Assembly (NCBI GenBank): GCA_964344185.1
Contig: CAYFMN010000019.1
Span: forward strand, 30,827 to 94,826
DNA: 64,000 bases
Direction: 5' to 3'
From: JAJDAT01 sp964344185
GTDB lineage: Bacteria > Nitrospinota > Nitrospinia > Nitrospinales > JAJDAT01
A program made the position numbers and the translations under genes. Within the stretch, counting starts at the first letter, position 1; every line of letters starts with the position of its first letter. Positions 54,187-63,222 of the stretch are shown here, piece after piece. Under the pieces are notes generated by a model. That model did not search any database, had not been told where the DNA came from, and was given only the letters and a program-made list of their open reading frames with translations.

Positions 54187-54217
54187 AAACCTGCGCCAAT
54201 TGGCACAGGTTTTTTTA
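54187..54217 (+). terminator. Terminator after the two-component pair
   Basis: AAACCTGCGCC/GGCACAGGTTT stem (one C-A mismatch) followed by T7. Confidence 0.8.
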
Positions 54218-54251
54218 TGGAGTTTTATTTCTAAAATAAAGAATTTAAGAA

Positions 54252-55205
54252 GTGGAAATTTATTCTGAAATTCTAAAGGCCGAAAAAAGGATAAAAAAAT
54301 ATATCCGAAAAACTCCTTTAGAGTTTTCTCCCTATTTAAGTAAGCGTTGTAAAGCTAAGGTTTATTTGAAGTTTGAATCGGAGCAATTAACGGGTTCTTT
54401 CAAAATTCGCGGTGCGTTTAATAAGTTTCTTGCATGTAAAGGTCAGTTGAAAAATGGTTTTATTACAGCCTCAACTGGCAATCATGGTAAGGCGGTAGGT
54501 CATGTGTCAAAATTGCTTGGCTTAACAGGAACTGTTTTTGTTCCTAAGACGGCGGCAAAGGCTAAGTTAGAAGCTATTCAATCTTATGGGCTAAATATTG
54601 AGAAATTTGAAGGAGATAGCGGAGCTGTTGAGATCCATGCTCGAAACGTTGCTCTGGAAAGAAAAACTCCATTTATTTCACCCTACAATGATGTCCATAT
54701 TGCGGCTGGCCAGGGAACAATAGGTTGTGAATTGATTTCAGAACTGCCAGATATTGATGTTGTTTTTGCGTGTATTGGAGGTGGGGGACTGATTTCTGGA
54801 ATAGCCGGTTATTTAAAAAATAATAATAAAAAAATAAAAATAATCGGGTGTGAGCCCAGAAATTCATGCGAGATGTCCGCTTCGATTAAAGCGGGTAAGC
54901 AGGTTTTCGTTAAACATAAAACAACTCTGTCCGACGGTTCGGCGGGAGGTGTGGAGCCAGGCTCAATAACATTCGATTTATGTGAAAAATATGTGGATGA
55001 CTATATACAAGTTTCAGAATTGCAAATAAAAAAAAGTATGTTTTTGATGATAGACAAACATAAAAAAATTATCGAAGGGGCCGCCGCTGTTCCTCTCGCC
55101 GCTCTTTTAAAAAATAAAAAGAAATTTGCCGGAAAAAATGTGGTGGTGGTTTTGTCTGGAGCGGGAGTAGGAACTCAAATTATTCGTGAAGTTATGAGCA
55201 AATGA
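54252..55205 (+). CDS. Threonine-dehydratase-like PLP enzyme (EutB-like)
   Basis: 317 aa, fold-type II. PLP lysine K51 in QLTGSFKIRGAFNK; TASTGNHGKAVG and CIGGGGLISGIAGYL supply asparagine and phosphate loops. Starts with GTG at 54252. It overlaps the downstream cyclodeaminase-family gene by four bases. This gene pair resembles eutB-eutC of hydroxyectoine catabolism and also other amino-acid dehydratase/reductase pairs; no other ectoine genes are seen, so the substrate is open. Confidence 0.75.
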   Translation: MEIYSEILKAEKRIKKYIRKTPLEFSPYLSKRCKAKVYLKFESEQLTGSFKIRGAFNKFLACKGQLKNGFITASTGNHGKAVGHVSKLLGLTGTVFVPKTAAKAKLEAIQSYGLNIEKFEGDSGAVEIHARNVALERKTPFISPYNDVHIAAGQGTIGCELISELPDIDVVFACIGGGGLISGIAGYLKNNNKKIKIIGCEPRNSCEMSASIKAGKQVFVKHKTTLSDGSAGGVEPGSITFDLCEKYVDDYIQVSELQIKKSMFLMIDKHKKIIEGAAAVPLAALLKNKKKFAGKNVVVVLSGAGVGTQIIREVMSK

Positions 55206-56158
55206 AGCCTGTAATAATTGAAAAAGAAGAGATATTAAAACTATTAGATATTCGAGAAATTATTTCTGCTATTGAACAAAGCTTTATCGACTTTTCGTCA
55301 AAAAAAATAATAATGCCCGCTCCTCAAGATATTATGCTTGATGAGTTTCGTGGAGAGACTCATGTTAAAAGCGCTTATGTAGATGGAAGCGTTTCTTATT
55401 GCGTTAAAATTGCATCAGGCTTTTACGATAATCCAAAACTGGGGTTAAGCTCGTCCCAAGGCATGATGATATTGTTTGATTCCAAAACTGGAGTCCCCAA
55501 ATGCATTCTCCTTGAAGACGGAATTTTGACTGATTATAGGACGGCCGCAGCGGGAGCGGTTGCCGCTAAATATTTAGCAAACCCAAAGAGCGAAAACGTT
55601 TTAGTTATTGGATCAGGCATACAGGCAAGGTTGCAGCTTGAGTTTTTGATAAAGACTTTTCGAATTCGACAAGTCTTTGTTTGGGGGCGGAATCGAGAAA
55701 ACGTGAAAAGCTATTGCGATTACCTTTCAAAGTTTAATTTGACCAGTATAAAGTCCATATCAAAAATTGAAGAACAGGATGATATTGATATTGTAATAAC
55801 CACAACGCCTTCAAGGGAGCCGTTACTCTCTAGGGTCGGAAAAGGCGTTCACATAAATGCTATAGGCTCCGATATGCCCGGTAAACAGGAGTTGGCGTCA
55901 AAGCTTTTGATAAAAGCTAAGGTTGTGACAGATTCGACATTGCAATGTGAAAAAAATGGAGAATTACAACATGCAATGAAGTCAGGCGAGATAACTCGAG
56001 ATAACGTTTACGCTGAATTAGGAGAGATTGTTAAAAAAATAAAAAAAGGAAGAGAATCTCCAGAAGAGATTACTATTTTCGACTCAACTGGATTAGGAGT
56101 TCAAGATTTGTCCATAGCCAATTACGTTTACGAAAAGTTTACTAATCGAGTTGGATAG
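55202..56158 (+). CDS. Ornithine cyclodeaminase/mu-crystallin family protein (EutC-like)
   Basis: 318 aa. Family marks: EDGILTDYRTAAAGAVAAKY, NVLVIGSGIQARLQLEFL (NAD(P)-binding loop), INAIGSDMPGKQEL and IFDSTGLGVQDL. Members reduce imines or cyclodeaminate amino acids. Coupled to the PLP enzyme (ATGA), suggesting that it takes the imine or keto product of that enzyme. Confidence 0.85.
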   Translation: MKPVIIEKEEILKLLDIREIISAIEQSFIDFSSKKIIMPAPQDIMLDEFRGETHVKSAYVDGSVSYCVKIASGFYDNPKLGLSSSQGMMILFDSKTGVPKCILLEDGILTDYRTAAAGAVAAKYLANPKSENVLVIGSGIQARLQLEFLIKTFRIRQVFVWGRNRENVKSYCDYLSKFNLTSIKSISKIEEQDDIDIVITTTPSREPLLSRVGKGVHINAIGSDMPGKQELASKLLIKAKVVTDSTLQCEKNGELQHAMKSGEITRDNVYAELGEIVKKIKKGRESPEEITIFDSTGLGVQDLSIANYVYEKFTNRVG

Positions 56159-56230
56159 TGACGCCGTCAAAAAACTTTTTCGTATGCGATTAGTTTGTTA
56201 AATATGAATTTAATTCAATGATAGGTTTCT

Positions 56231-56632
56231 TTAAGCTTTATTCTTAGGAGAAAACTTGTCAACGTAATATTTGGCGACATCTTTAAAGGATACAATGCCA
56301 ATTATTCTTTTTCTTTCGGTAACTGCTATATGCCGGGTGTTTTTTCGATGCATTTCTAAAAAAGCGGAAATCATTGATTTATTCCCATCGATTGTGTAAA
56401 CGGGGCTGGACATAGCCGCGCCAACCGTAAATTCTTCCGGGTGGAATTTCTGAGCGATTACCTTCTTAAGTAGATCCGTTGCGGTGAAAACGCCGACGTA
56501 TTCAATTCCTTCCTTAATTAATATTGAACTCGCCTTTTTTTGCACCATCAATTCGCAAGCGGCCAAGACCGTTGTTTCGGGATCAACGCTTACAAAAGAT
56601 TTCATCATAAAATCTTTAACTGCTTCCATCAA
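56231..56632 (-). CDS. CBS-domain pair protein B
   Basis: 133 aa, two CBS motifs (DFMMKSFVSVDPETTVLAAC, MSSPVYTIDGNKSMISAFLE, RHIAVTERKRIIGIVSFKDV). Paralogue of 44977-45372 with the same length and endings (DL-type C-terminus, SFKDVAKYY versus SVKDLQTYY). Convergent with the cyclodeaminase-family gene. Confidence 0.85.
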   Translation of the reverse strand: MMEAVKDFMMKSFVSVDPETTVLAACELMVQKKASSILIKEGIEYVGVFTATDLLKKVIAQKFHPEEFTVGAAMSSPVYTIDGNKSMISAFLEMHRKNTRHIAVTERKRIIGIVSFKDVAKYYVDKFSPKNKA

Positions 56633-56819
56633 TTTCTCCAGTTGTCAGGGGGATAAACTTCCCAAACTTCAATGTTTTTCCAAAGTTAAATTGTAACCCA
56701 TTTGCTTTGATTTTTTATATATCTATCAAAAATTTTTGAATTTTTCTAGATCTTCGTTTCTTAATTATAATTTGTTGAGTTTTATACTTTTGGGTTGTTT
56801 GACCAAATTTTGTATTATT

Positions 56820-56928
56820 TTAAGAGAGCCCCCCTAAAAATTCAGATTTACTAGAAGCCTGGTTCTTAAATTCAAGGGCTAGGCGATAGCAAACCGGTAA
56901 AAATGCTAATTACTAGAGATCCTCTTAA
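56820..56928. repeat. Interspersed palindromic element, copy 6
   Basis: 109 bp, TTAAGAGAGCCCCCCTAA...TAGAGATCCTCTTAA, with the full internal hairpin (GCCTGGTTCTT/AAGGGCTAGGC held by G-T pairs). It lies in the 450-bp space 56633-57082, which has no other feature. Confidence 0.85.
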
Positions 56929-57082
56929 AATTAAATAGACGTTAGATATTTATCAAAACGTCGTTTTTAATAACTTTACGGAAGAAATTAAAGATAGTTG
57001 ATCTATTTTTAGATGGAGTTACAATTTATTTTTTAGAGAAATAAACTGCGGGATTATTCTTAATAGCTTTTGTTTTGTTCAC

Positions 57083-57274
57083 ATGAATCGTAGAGATAAA
57101 AAAATTGACGCCATTGAATATGATGAGCCTATAGATGTTTTAGAAGAGGTCGCTCCTGGCGCCAGGGGACGCTGGGTTTACCATATCTTAAAAGTGGCGA
57201 TTGGCATTTTGCTATATAAAGTTTTATTTGCGGCAGCGCCCCACCTCAAAAGCTTACTAAGCAAATTGTCTTAA
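57083..57274 (+). CDS. Small single-helix membrane protein
   Basis: 63 aa. Polar N-terminus (RRDKKIDAIEYDEPIDVLEE) then one membrane helix (VAIGILLYKVLFAAAPHL). ATG 57083 lacks a clear site. Its stop abuts the convergent stop at 57275. Unrecognised. Confidence 0.5.
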   Translation: MNRRDKKIDAIEYDEPIDVLEEVAPGARGRWVYHILKVAIGILLYKVLFAAAPHLKSLLSKLS

Positions 57275-57469
57275 TTATAAATCTGATACTTTTTTTGCAT
57301 CTTTTAAGGTTAATAGCTTTTTGTAAATGACTTCCGCGTCGTTTTTATCGAAATGTCCCGGTTCGCTATATTCTCCAAAATAAAAATCAATTCGGCTATT
57401 ATTTACTAAACAAAAATGCGTAACTTTATCGAAATCTACGGTTACGTTGTGCCCTATCTGTAAATACAT
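57275..57469 (-). CDS. Small conserved-looking protein
   Basis: 64 aa (YLQIGHNVTVDFDKVTHFCL, EYSEPGHFDKNDAEVIYKKL). AGGAGATAAAC precedes ATG 57469, a good ribosome-binding site. Soluble, one Cys; function unknown. Convergent with the membrane protein before it. Confidence 0.65.
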   Translation of the reverse strand: MYLQIGHNVTVDFDKVTHFCLVNNSRIDFYFGEYSEPGHFDKNDAEVIYKKLLTLKDAKKVSDL

Positions 57470-57566
57470 GTTTATCTCCTAAAATTACTGAATCAACTTG
57501 AAGTACGCTCTCATTTTAAAATGATAAAATATCGATTTTTAAAAGGATCGATGAATGACAAATAAA

Positions 57567-57673
57567 GTAAGGGAACCTTCAAAAGTTCAGATTTGCCAGG
57601 AGCCTAACCCCTAAACTTAAGGGCTAGACGATAGCAAATCAGTAAAAATGCCAATTATTAGAAGTCCCCGTAA
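57567..57673. repeat. Interspersed palindromic element, copy 7
   Basis: 107 bp, GTAAGGGAACCTTCAA...TTAGAAGTCCCCGTAA. Diverged ends and hairpin (GCCTAACCC/GGGCTAGAC). Intergenic, in the 57470-57783 space, which has no other feature. Confidence 0.85.
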
Positions 57674-57783
57674 ATTAGTTTTTAGAGCAGTCTTATGGCG
57701 TTTGAAGTTAAAGTTGAAAATCTTTTTTAGCAATCAAAAAAGTAAACGTCGATAAACTGGAAAAAATATTAATCAAGATTATC

Positions 57784-58575
57784 CTAGTGCTTAAAAATTC
57801 TAGTAAAAAAACGTTGCATAGCCAGCCAGGATCGTTCGTCGGCTTCCTTGTTATATTTTAAATTTGCGATATTAAATTTTTTTCCAATTTCGTCGGCTTT
57901 AGGGTTAGTGTAACTGTGCGCAACCCCAGTAAAGCTCATATAAGTGAAATCTGCATTAGCTTGGTACATAGCTTGCGTAAAAGCGGCGACAGCTTCCGGT
58001 TTTAGAAAGGAATCTTGCGAACCGTTTGCGACTAAGATAGAAGCTTTTATTTTTCCTTTAGAAGCGTCTGGTTCCAAAGGTAATGCGCCATGAAATGCCA
58101 CAACCCCGTCCAAGTCAGATCCTCTTTGGGCCATTCGCAAAGAAACGGCTCCTCCAAAACAATATCCTATAGAAGCTATTCGATTTGAGTCCACCGTTTT
58201 ATGCGATTGCAAAATCTCTTTTGCCTTTTCAAATCGGGCGCTGGCGGATTCGAAATCCTTGAAAGCGGCTTGCATGAATTTGGAAGCGTCCGAGGGATGT
58301 TCTGCTAGTTTTCCTTCTCCATACATATCTACCGCAAAAGCGGTGTAGCCAAGCTCTGCAAGTTTTCTAGCTCGACTTCGTGCGTATTCATTATGTCCCC
58401 ACCATTCGTGAACGACTAGTATCCCAGGTCGTTTTCCAGAAATTGAGTCGTTGTAAGCTAAATATCCTTTTAAATTGGCGTTGCCGGCGGTGTATTTAAT
58501 TTCTTGTGTTTTAATTTCCGCCTGGGCGTATGTTGTTAAGGCCAGAGAAAAGATTAGAGAAAAGAACGTCTTCAT
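57784..58575 (-). CDS. Secreted dienelactone hydrolase family protein
   Basis: 263 aa from ATG 58575 (GGAG seven bases upstream; an earlier ATG at 58587 is possible). Signal peptide FFSLIFSLALTTYAQA. DLH domain: VVHEWWGHNEYARSRARKLA, VDMYGEGKLAEHP, nucleophile Cys in SIGYCFGGAVSLRMA, Asp in NGSQDSF and His in GVAHSYTNP. Cleaves cyclic or aromatic esters; the exported form here has no known substrate. Monocistronic. Confidence 0.88.
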   Translation of the reverse strand: MKTFFSLIFSLALTTYAQAEIKTQEIKYTAGNANLKGYLAYNDSISGKRPGILVVHEWWGHNEYARSRARKLAELGYTAFAVDMYGEGKLAEHPSDASKFMQAAFKDFESASARFEKAKEILQSHKTVDSNRIASIGYCFGGAVSLRMAQRGSDLDGVVAFHGALPLEPDASKGKIKASILVANGSQDSFLKPEAVAAFTQAMYQANADFTYMSFTGVAHSYTNPKADEIGKKFNIANLKYNKEADERSWLAMQRFFTRIFKH

Positions 58576-58698
58576 GAAAGACTCCATTTGAGAAAGTTTA
58601 AAAATTTTGGAGATTAGTTTTTAATTATTTTAGATTTCTTTAATTGAAAATTCATCTTTTTTTCGTAAATCGCTGTTTTTAAAAGTAAAACAGGCAAA

Positions 58699-58728
58699 AA
58701 CCTAAAAATAAGGTCTTATTTTTAGGTT
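58699..58728. repeat. Perfect 14-bp hairpin between divergent genes
   Basis: AACCTAAAAATAAG/CTTATTTTTAGGTT with a 2-nt loop. Lacks a GC-rich stem, so it may be an operator and not a terminator. Confidence 0.55.
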
Positions 58729-58826
58729 GAATAAAGAAATAAACAGAACCCTAACTCTTGGCTAAAAATTATCTATTAATTGTAACCGAAAATATTCCAA
58801 AAGAATTTATAGGGAGGATTAGAACA

Positions 58827-59060
58827 ATGTCATATCATCAGTTGTCTAGCGATTATAATATCTCTAGCCAGAATTGGTCAGAGAGAATAACGGATGTGAA
58901 GAATTTTGACGAATTATTAGATGTTTCAGTTAAGCTTAATAGGGAAATTGAGTTTTTACCGGTTAATGTCATCGGCGATTTGCAGTTAAAACTGAAAAGA
59001 AAAGCTCGCCAAATAAAAACTCGCTTAAATGATAACCTCGAATACGCGGAAATTATTTAG
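58827..59060 (+). CDS. Small hypothetical protein
   Basis: 77 aa from ATG 58827, which has GGGAGGA at good spacing; the frame is open from TTG 58758. SYHQLSSDYNISSQNWSERI and a helical C-terminus (LQLKLKRKARQIKTRLND). Unrecognised. Confidence 0.6.
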   Translation: MSYHQLSSDYNISSQNWSERITDVKNFDELLDVSVKLNREIEFLPVNVIGDLQLKLKRKARQIKTRLNDNLEYAEII

Positions 59061-59298
59061 AAAATAATTTTTTGTATTGATTGGGCCCAGCTAAAATACA
59101 TCGCCTGTACTTAATTTCCGGTTAAATTAGGTATCTTTTCTGAAATATTTCAGTTGACTGTCTCGTACTCATATCTTTTTTTAAAGGCTTCGACGCCTTG
59201 AGGTAGAGATATGTTCCATAAGTTATGGATTGAGATTTAAATAGATACTTGAGCTCAATTGTTTAAAGAATTATCTGGAAAATGAAATAAAAATTTTC

Positions 59299-61863
59299 TT
59301 AAGAGTCGGCGACAATGCTGTTTAATATTTCGCGGATTTGTTTTAGAAAATTGTTTATCCGAATGGGTTTAACAATATAAGAGTGGAATCCAATTTCCAA
59401 AGCTTGTTTAATATCCGAATCCATGGCGTTGGAACTCATAGCGATAACGGGTATGTGTTGAGTTTCTTCATGACTTTGTAAACGTTTGTAAGCCTCAAGG
59501 CCGTTTATTTCCGGTAAGTTAATATCCATCAAAATTAAATTTGGTATATGTTTCCGCGCAAGGTCGATCCCTATATTAGCGTCAGGAGCCGATAAAAGCT
59601 TGATTTTAGTTTTGGAGATCAGAATTTCTTCTATCAACGCCAAGTTTGCCGGATTATCTTCAATATATAAAATTGTAGTTTGTTCTTCGATGAAGTTGTT
59701 TAATTCCGTTTCCGAGACGAAATGGCTATCGCTCTCTTTAGAGCTTTTGAAGTTTGAAATATTGCTCAAAGGAAGGTCTATGGTAAAGAGACTTCCTTGA
59801 TCGTCGCTTTCTACTCTGATGGAGCCTCTCATTAATTCGATAAGTTGCTTGCTTATAGTTAAACCAATTCCTGTGCCCTCGATTTTAGAAGCTTCCGCTC
59901 CAAGCCTGTTAAAAGGTTCAAAAAGTTTATCCATTTTTTCTTTTGGAATTCCAGAACCGGTGTCGGCGACTGTTATAGAATATTTTCCATCCTTTTTAAT
60001 AAAGCCAGATATGGTTACGCGGCCGTTTTTGCGATTATATTTGATTGCATTAGAAATTAAATTTAGCAACACCTGTTTAAAGCGGGTTTTATCTGCAATC
60101 ACAAAAATTTCGGGAGTTTTGGTTATCTCATTTTTCAATGCAACCTCAAATTGCTCAGACATGGGACTAATTTCGCTTAACGCTTCTTCCAGGATTGAAA
60201 AAATCTCAACAGGTTTTAAGGAAACGGTTATTTTACCGCTTTCAATTTTTGATAAATCGAGAATTTCATTTATTAGATTGAGTAAATGATTTCCGGCTTT
60301 TTTAATGTAATTAAGATTGGATCGTTGTTTTGGAGACAAATGCTCTTTTCGATCAGCTTCCAAAACTTGGCAAAAGCCTAGAATTGCGTTTAATGGAGTT
60401 CGAAGCTCATGACTCATTTGCGATAAAAATCTTGATTTTGCATTGTTCGCTTTTTCAGCGTTTTCTTTAAGTTTTTTCAGATATTTAGCTTGATCTAGAA
60501 TTTTATCCAGAGCTGTTCTGTATTGTCCTGTTAGTTGGTGGTTGGGATAAAACGATTCTCCAGAAAGCATTCTCGACGCGAATACCAAAAATGTTTGTAG
60601 ATTATTGTTTAACTGGTTAGTGGAAACCGCTAAATCTTTTAGCTCATCGTTTGATTCGACGATGATTTCATTACGTTTAAATTCTCCTTTTGACGCTAAA
60701 GAAAGGTAGTTAGAAACGGCGACAACGGGTTTAACGATGAACCTAAAGATATAATAGGAGGAAAAAACCAATACTAAAAATATTATTGAAAAGGATATTT
60801 CTATTGTTGTCCTGATATTTACCTGGTTTTGGTTGGCAATTTGATTAAAAATTCCAACCAATTCATGACTTTTGGCTTGGAGAGCGTTTGATCCACTCAG
60901 TATGTGAAATCCCGACTTTCGAAAATCGTAAAAATTGGATTTCGAACCAATTAAAGTTTCTACGTCTTTTTGGAAGTCTGAGAAAAACTTTTGAATTTCT
61001 CTTATTTTGTTTTGAAATTTTTGATTCTGAATGGCGGAGATAGTGGCAAATGCCTTTTCTTCCAAATCAACGGGGTATTCTCCTCCTTTTCGAAATGCGG
61101 ATAGGGTTTTGGTGAAAATATTTTTAGCGCGCGTATATTCGTTAAGCGCAATTTTAGATTCATTCAGCCCAAACGCAGAGATGTCTGGAGAGTTGATTTG
61201 ATATTTTCGCATTCCCAGTAAATCCCCAACTTCAACTTTTTTATTTTTTAGCGTTGAATGGCAAGACGCGCACTCTTTGGTAGTCGCTTTATCTTTTATA
61301 TAAACTGAAAGGGTTGATCCTGTCTCTGCTTGCGCAACGTGCTTAAATTTTTTTTCAGGGTTTGTCAAAAGAAAAGCATAAGCTTGTTTATCAAGCTCCG
61401 TTTTTAATCCTTGGTCCGGATTTACAGGGTTTTCGGAAATAATATTCACGAGAAGGTTAGGAGATTTTATAAATTGCTGGTTAATCAAGCGGCTGAAGGT
61501 CGCCGGAAAAGGGATTGACGGCGAGGACTCTTTCATCGGGTTCATACTTATTTTTATACCCGCTTCGTTAACCGGAGAGAAAATCATTTCAGTGTAAAGT
61601 TTTCTCATCGATTCAATATATTGGTCTAAAAAATCAATGTTTTGCTCGATTGTTGCTTTTTTGCCTTTGAACATGGCGTAGCCAAAGGCGGCCTTACCCA
61701 TTAATTGACTAAGCATGCTCTGCCTGCCTAAAATGACCATTAAATTAGCGTCTTCTTTGGCTTTTTCGAGAGAGTGATAAATGAGCAAACCCGAAGCAGC
61801 CAAAATAGAAAGTAGAATCCCAAAGATGATTAGCGTTTTATTTTGAATGGAAATTCTTCTCAT
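59299..61863 (-). CDS. Haem-binding hybrid sensor histidine kinase
   Basis: 854 aa. N-terminal helix, then a periplasmic DUF3365/Tll0287-like domain with a c-type haem motif CASCH (C198, C201, H202; periplasmic by topology), a second helix (~355-375), a HAMP (~377-430), HisKA with H485 (MSHELRTP), HATPase (VADTGSGIPKEKM, EGTGIGLTISKQL) and a C-terminal receiver (LILMDINLPEINGLEAY). Redox or gas sensing is the likely input. No dedicated response regulator is adjacent; the receiver may pass to an Hpt elsewhere. Confidence 0.88.
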   Translation of the reverse strand: MRRISIQNKTLIIFGILLSILAASGLLIYHSLEKAKEDANLMVILGRQSMLSQLMGKAAFGYAMFKGKKATIEQNIDFLDQYIESMRKLYTEMIFSPVNEAGIKISMNPMKESSPSIPFPATFSRLINQQFIKSPNLLVNIISENPVNPDQGLKTELDKQAYAFLLTNPEKKFKHVAQAETGSTLSVYIKDKATTKECASCHSTLKNKKVEVGDLLGMRKYQINSPDISAFGLNESKIALNEYTRAKNIFTKTLSAFRKGGEYPVDLEEKAFATISAIQNQKFQNKIREIQKFFSDFQKDVETLIGSKSNFYDFRKSGFHILSGSNALQAKSHELVGIFNQIANQNQVNIRTTIEISFSIIFLVLVFSSYYIFRFIVKPVVAVSNYLSLASKGEFKRNEIIVESNDELKDLAVSTNQLNNNLQTFLVFASRMLSGESFYPNHQLTGQYRTALDKILDQAKYLKKLKENAEKANNAKSRFLSQMSHELRTPLNAILGFCQVLEADRKEHLSPKQRSNLNYIKKAGNHLLNLINEILDLSKIESGKITVSLKPVEIFSILEEALSEISPMSEQFEVALKNEITKTPEIFVIADKTRFKQVLLNLISNAIKYNRKNGRVTISGFIKKDGKYSITVADTGSGIPKEKMDKLFEPFNRLGAEASKIEGTGIGLTISKQLIELMRGSIRVESDDQGSLFTIDLPLSNISNFKSSKESDSHFVSETELNNFIEEQTTILYIEDNPANLALIEEILISKTKIKLLSAPDANIGIDLARKHIPNLILMDINLPEINGLEAYKRLQSHEETQHIPVIAMSSNAMDSDIKQALEIGFHSYIVKPIRINNFLKQIREILNSIVADS

Positions 61864-62364
61864 TAAGATTCCATTTGGGTTAATTGAGTAACTCGAAATT
61901 AGGGGGTTTAAAAGCGGTTTTAGTTTTTTTATTGCTCTAAAACGCTGAATATGTGTTGTTTGTATTATTATTAGGAAGAAGCCATTAACTGTAATTCTTT
62001 ATAAATACGATATACCCCTTTTTTTTATTCGCAATAGGCTTTTTTAAATTTTTAACCAAATATTATTAACTCCTTATATTTTAAAAATCAGTCAGTTAAT
62101 TTTAATGTTCTCCCAAATGATGTTTTGGGGGCGGCCTTAAGGTATTCTTTATAATTTGGATATAGGGATTTTTTATGATCCGAAAAAAAATAATTATATT
62201 TCGGAATTCCAGAATTTTAATTGGCGTTTTTAGGCGTGAAAGACAACATTAATAAGCTTTTTGAATTGTGAAATTCTAAAAAAAGTTGATTTTTTTTTAT
62301 AAAAGGTTATTTTGTGTAATATAATGTAATTCTATCTAAGCTTATAGAATAAAGGCGGATCATT
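61864..62364. other. Intergenic between divergent genes
   Basis: 501 very AT-rich bp; no gene or structured RNA seen. It must hold the promoters of the hybrid kinase (-) and the HDOD gene (+), but none could be placed with confidence. Confidence 0.5.
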
Positions 62365-63201
62365 ATGATAGACAAGCAGGTACAGGAACATTGGATACCG
62401 GCGATGCCCCTGGTTTATGTCAAATTTCAGGAAGTCGTCAAAAATCCTCAAAGTACTTTTAAAGATTTTGCTGACGTAATCGGTGGCGACACCTCGTTGA
62501 CTTCTCGTTTGTTGAGAATTGTGAATAGCCCATTTTATGGTTTTGAGTCGAAGATTGAAACCATTCCGCATGCTCTATATATTGTTGGGTCTGAGGAACT
62601 TCATGACATGGTCCTGGCGACTTCTGTGATTAATGTCTTTAGAGGGTATTTGAAAGATTTAGTGGATATGGAATCCTTCTGGCGTCATAGCATTGCATGC
62701 GCTTTAGCCGCTAAGGAACTAGCGGGTTATATGGAGCCTCCACAGCATGAAAACTTATATGTAGCCGGTTTGATTCACGATATTGGGAGCTTAGTCATTT
62801 ATAACAAAATGCCTGATATTTCGGCTGGCGTCCTGAAAGAAAGTGAGAGAAATAAAATTCCTCAACACTTAGTGGAGAAGAAAGCTTTTGGTTATGACCA
62901 TGCGACCGTCGGAGAAAGAATTTTAAAAGCGTGGAACCTTCCTGAAAGACTCGTAGAAAGCGTCGCTTATCATCATGACCCCTTCCGAGCCCCAAATCAT
63001 CATTTAGAAGCCGCAATAATTCATAAAGCCGATGTACTTGTTCACGAACTAAATTTAGGTAATAGCGGTTCTCCTATTACTCCTAATTTAAGCCCGGAAG
63101 TTGATGTGTTATTGAGAATATCAGGAGACAATTTGGAAGAAATTAAAACCGAAGTTTGTAATCAATTAGAAGAAACCGTTTCATTACTCTTACCTGGTTA
63201 G
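62365..63201 (+). CDS. HDOD-domain signalling protein
   Basis: 278 aa, single HDOD domain: SLTSRLLRIVNSPFYGFESK, then LYVAGLIHDIGSLVIYNKM with the HD-like HD pair, and AYHHDPFRAPN. HDOD domains lack catalytic metals and bind nucleotides or partners in signalling. GGCGGA precedes ATG 62365. Confidence 0.9.
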   Translation: MIDKQVQEHWIPAMPLVYVKFQEVVKNPQSTFKDFADVIGGDTSLTSRLLRIVNSPFYGFESKIETIPHALYIVGSEELHDMVLATSVINVFRGYLKDLVDMESFWRHSIACALAAKELAGYMEPPQHENLYVAGLIHDIGSLVIYNKMPDISAGVLKESERNKIPQHLVEKKAFGYDHATVGERILKAWNLPERLVESVAYHHDPFRAPNHHLEAAIIHKADVLVHELNLGNSGSPITPNLSPEVDVLLRISGDNLEEIKTEVCNQLEETVSLLLPG

Positions 63202-63222
63202 AAGGTAGATCCTTCCTTCGCG

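Noticed and set aside
57567..57673. CRISPR-like array from the recurring ~105-bp repeats
   Set aside because: Copies are kilobases apart, imperfect and without spacers; they are dispersed elements.
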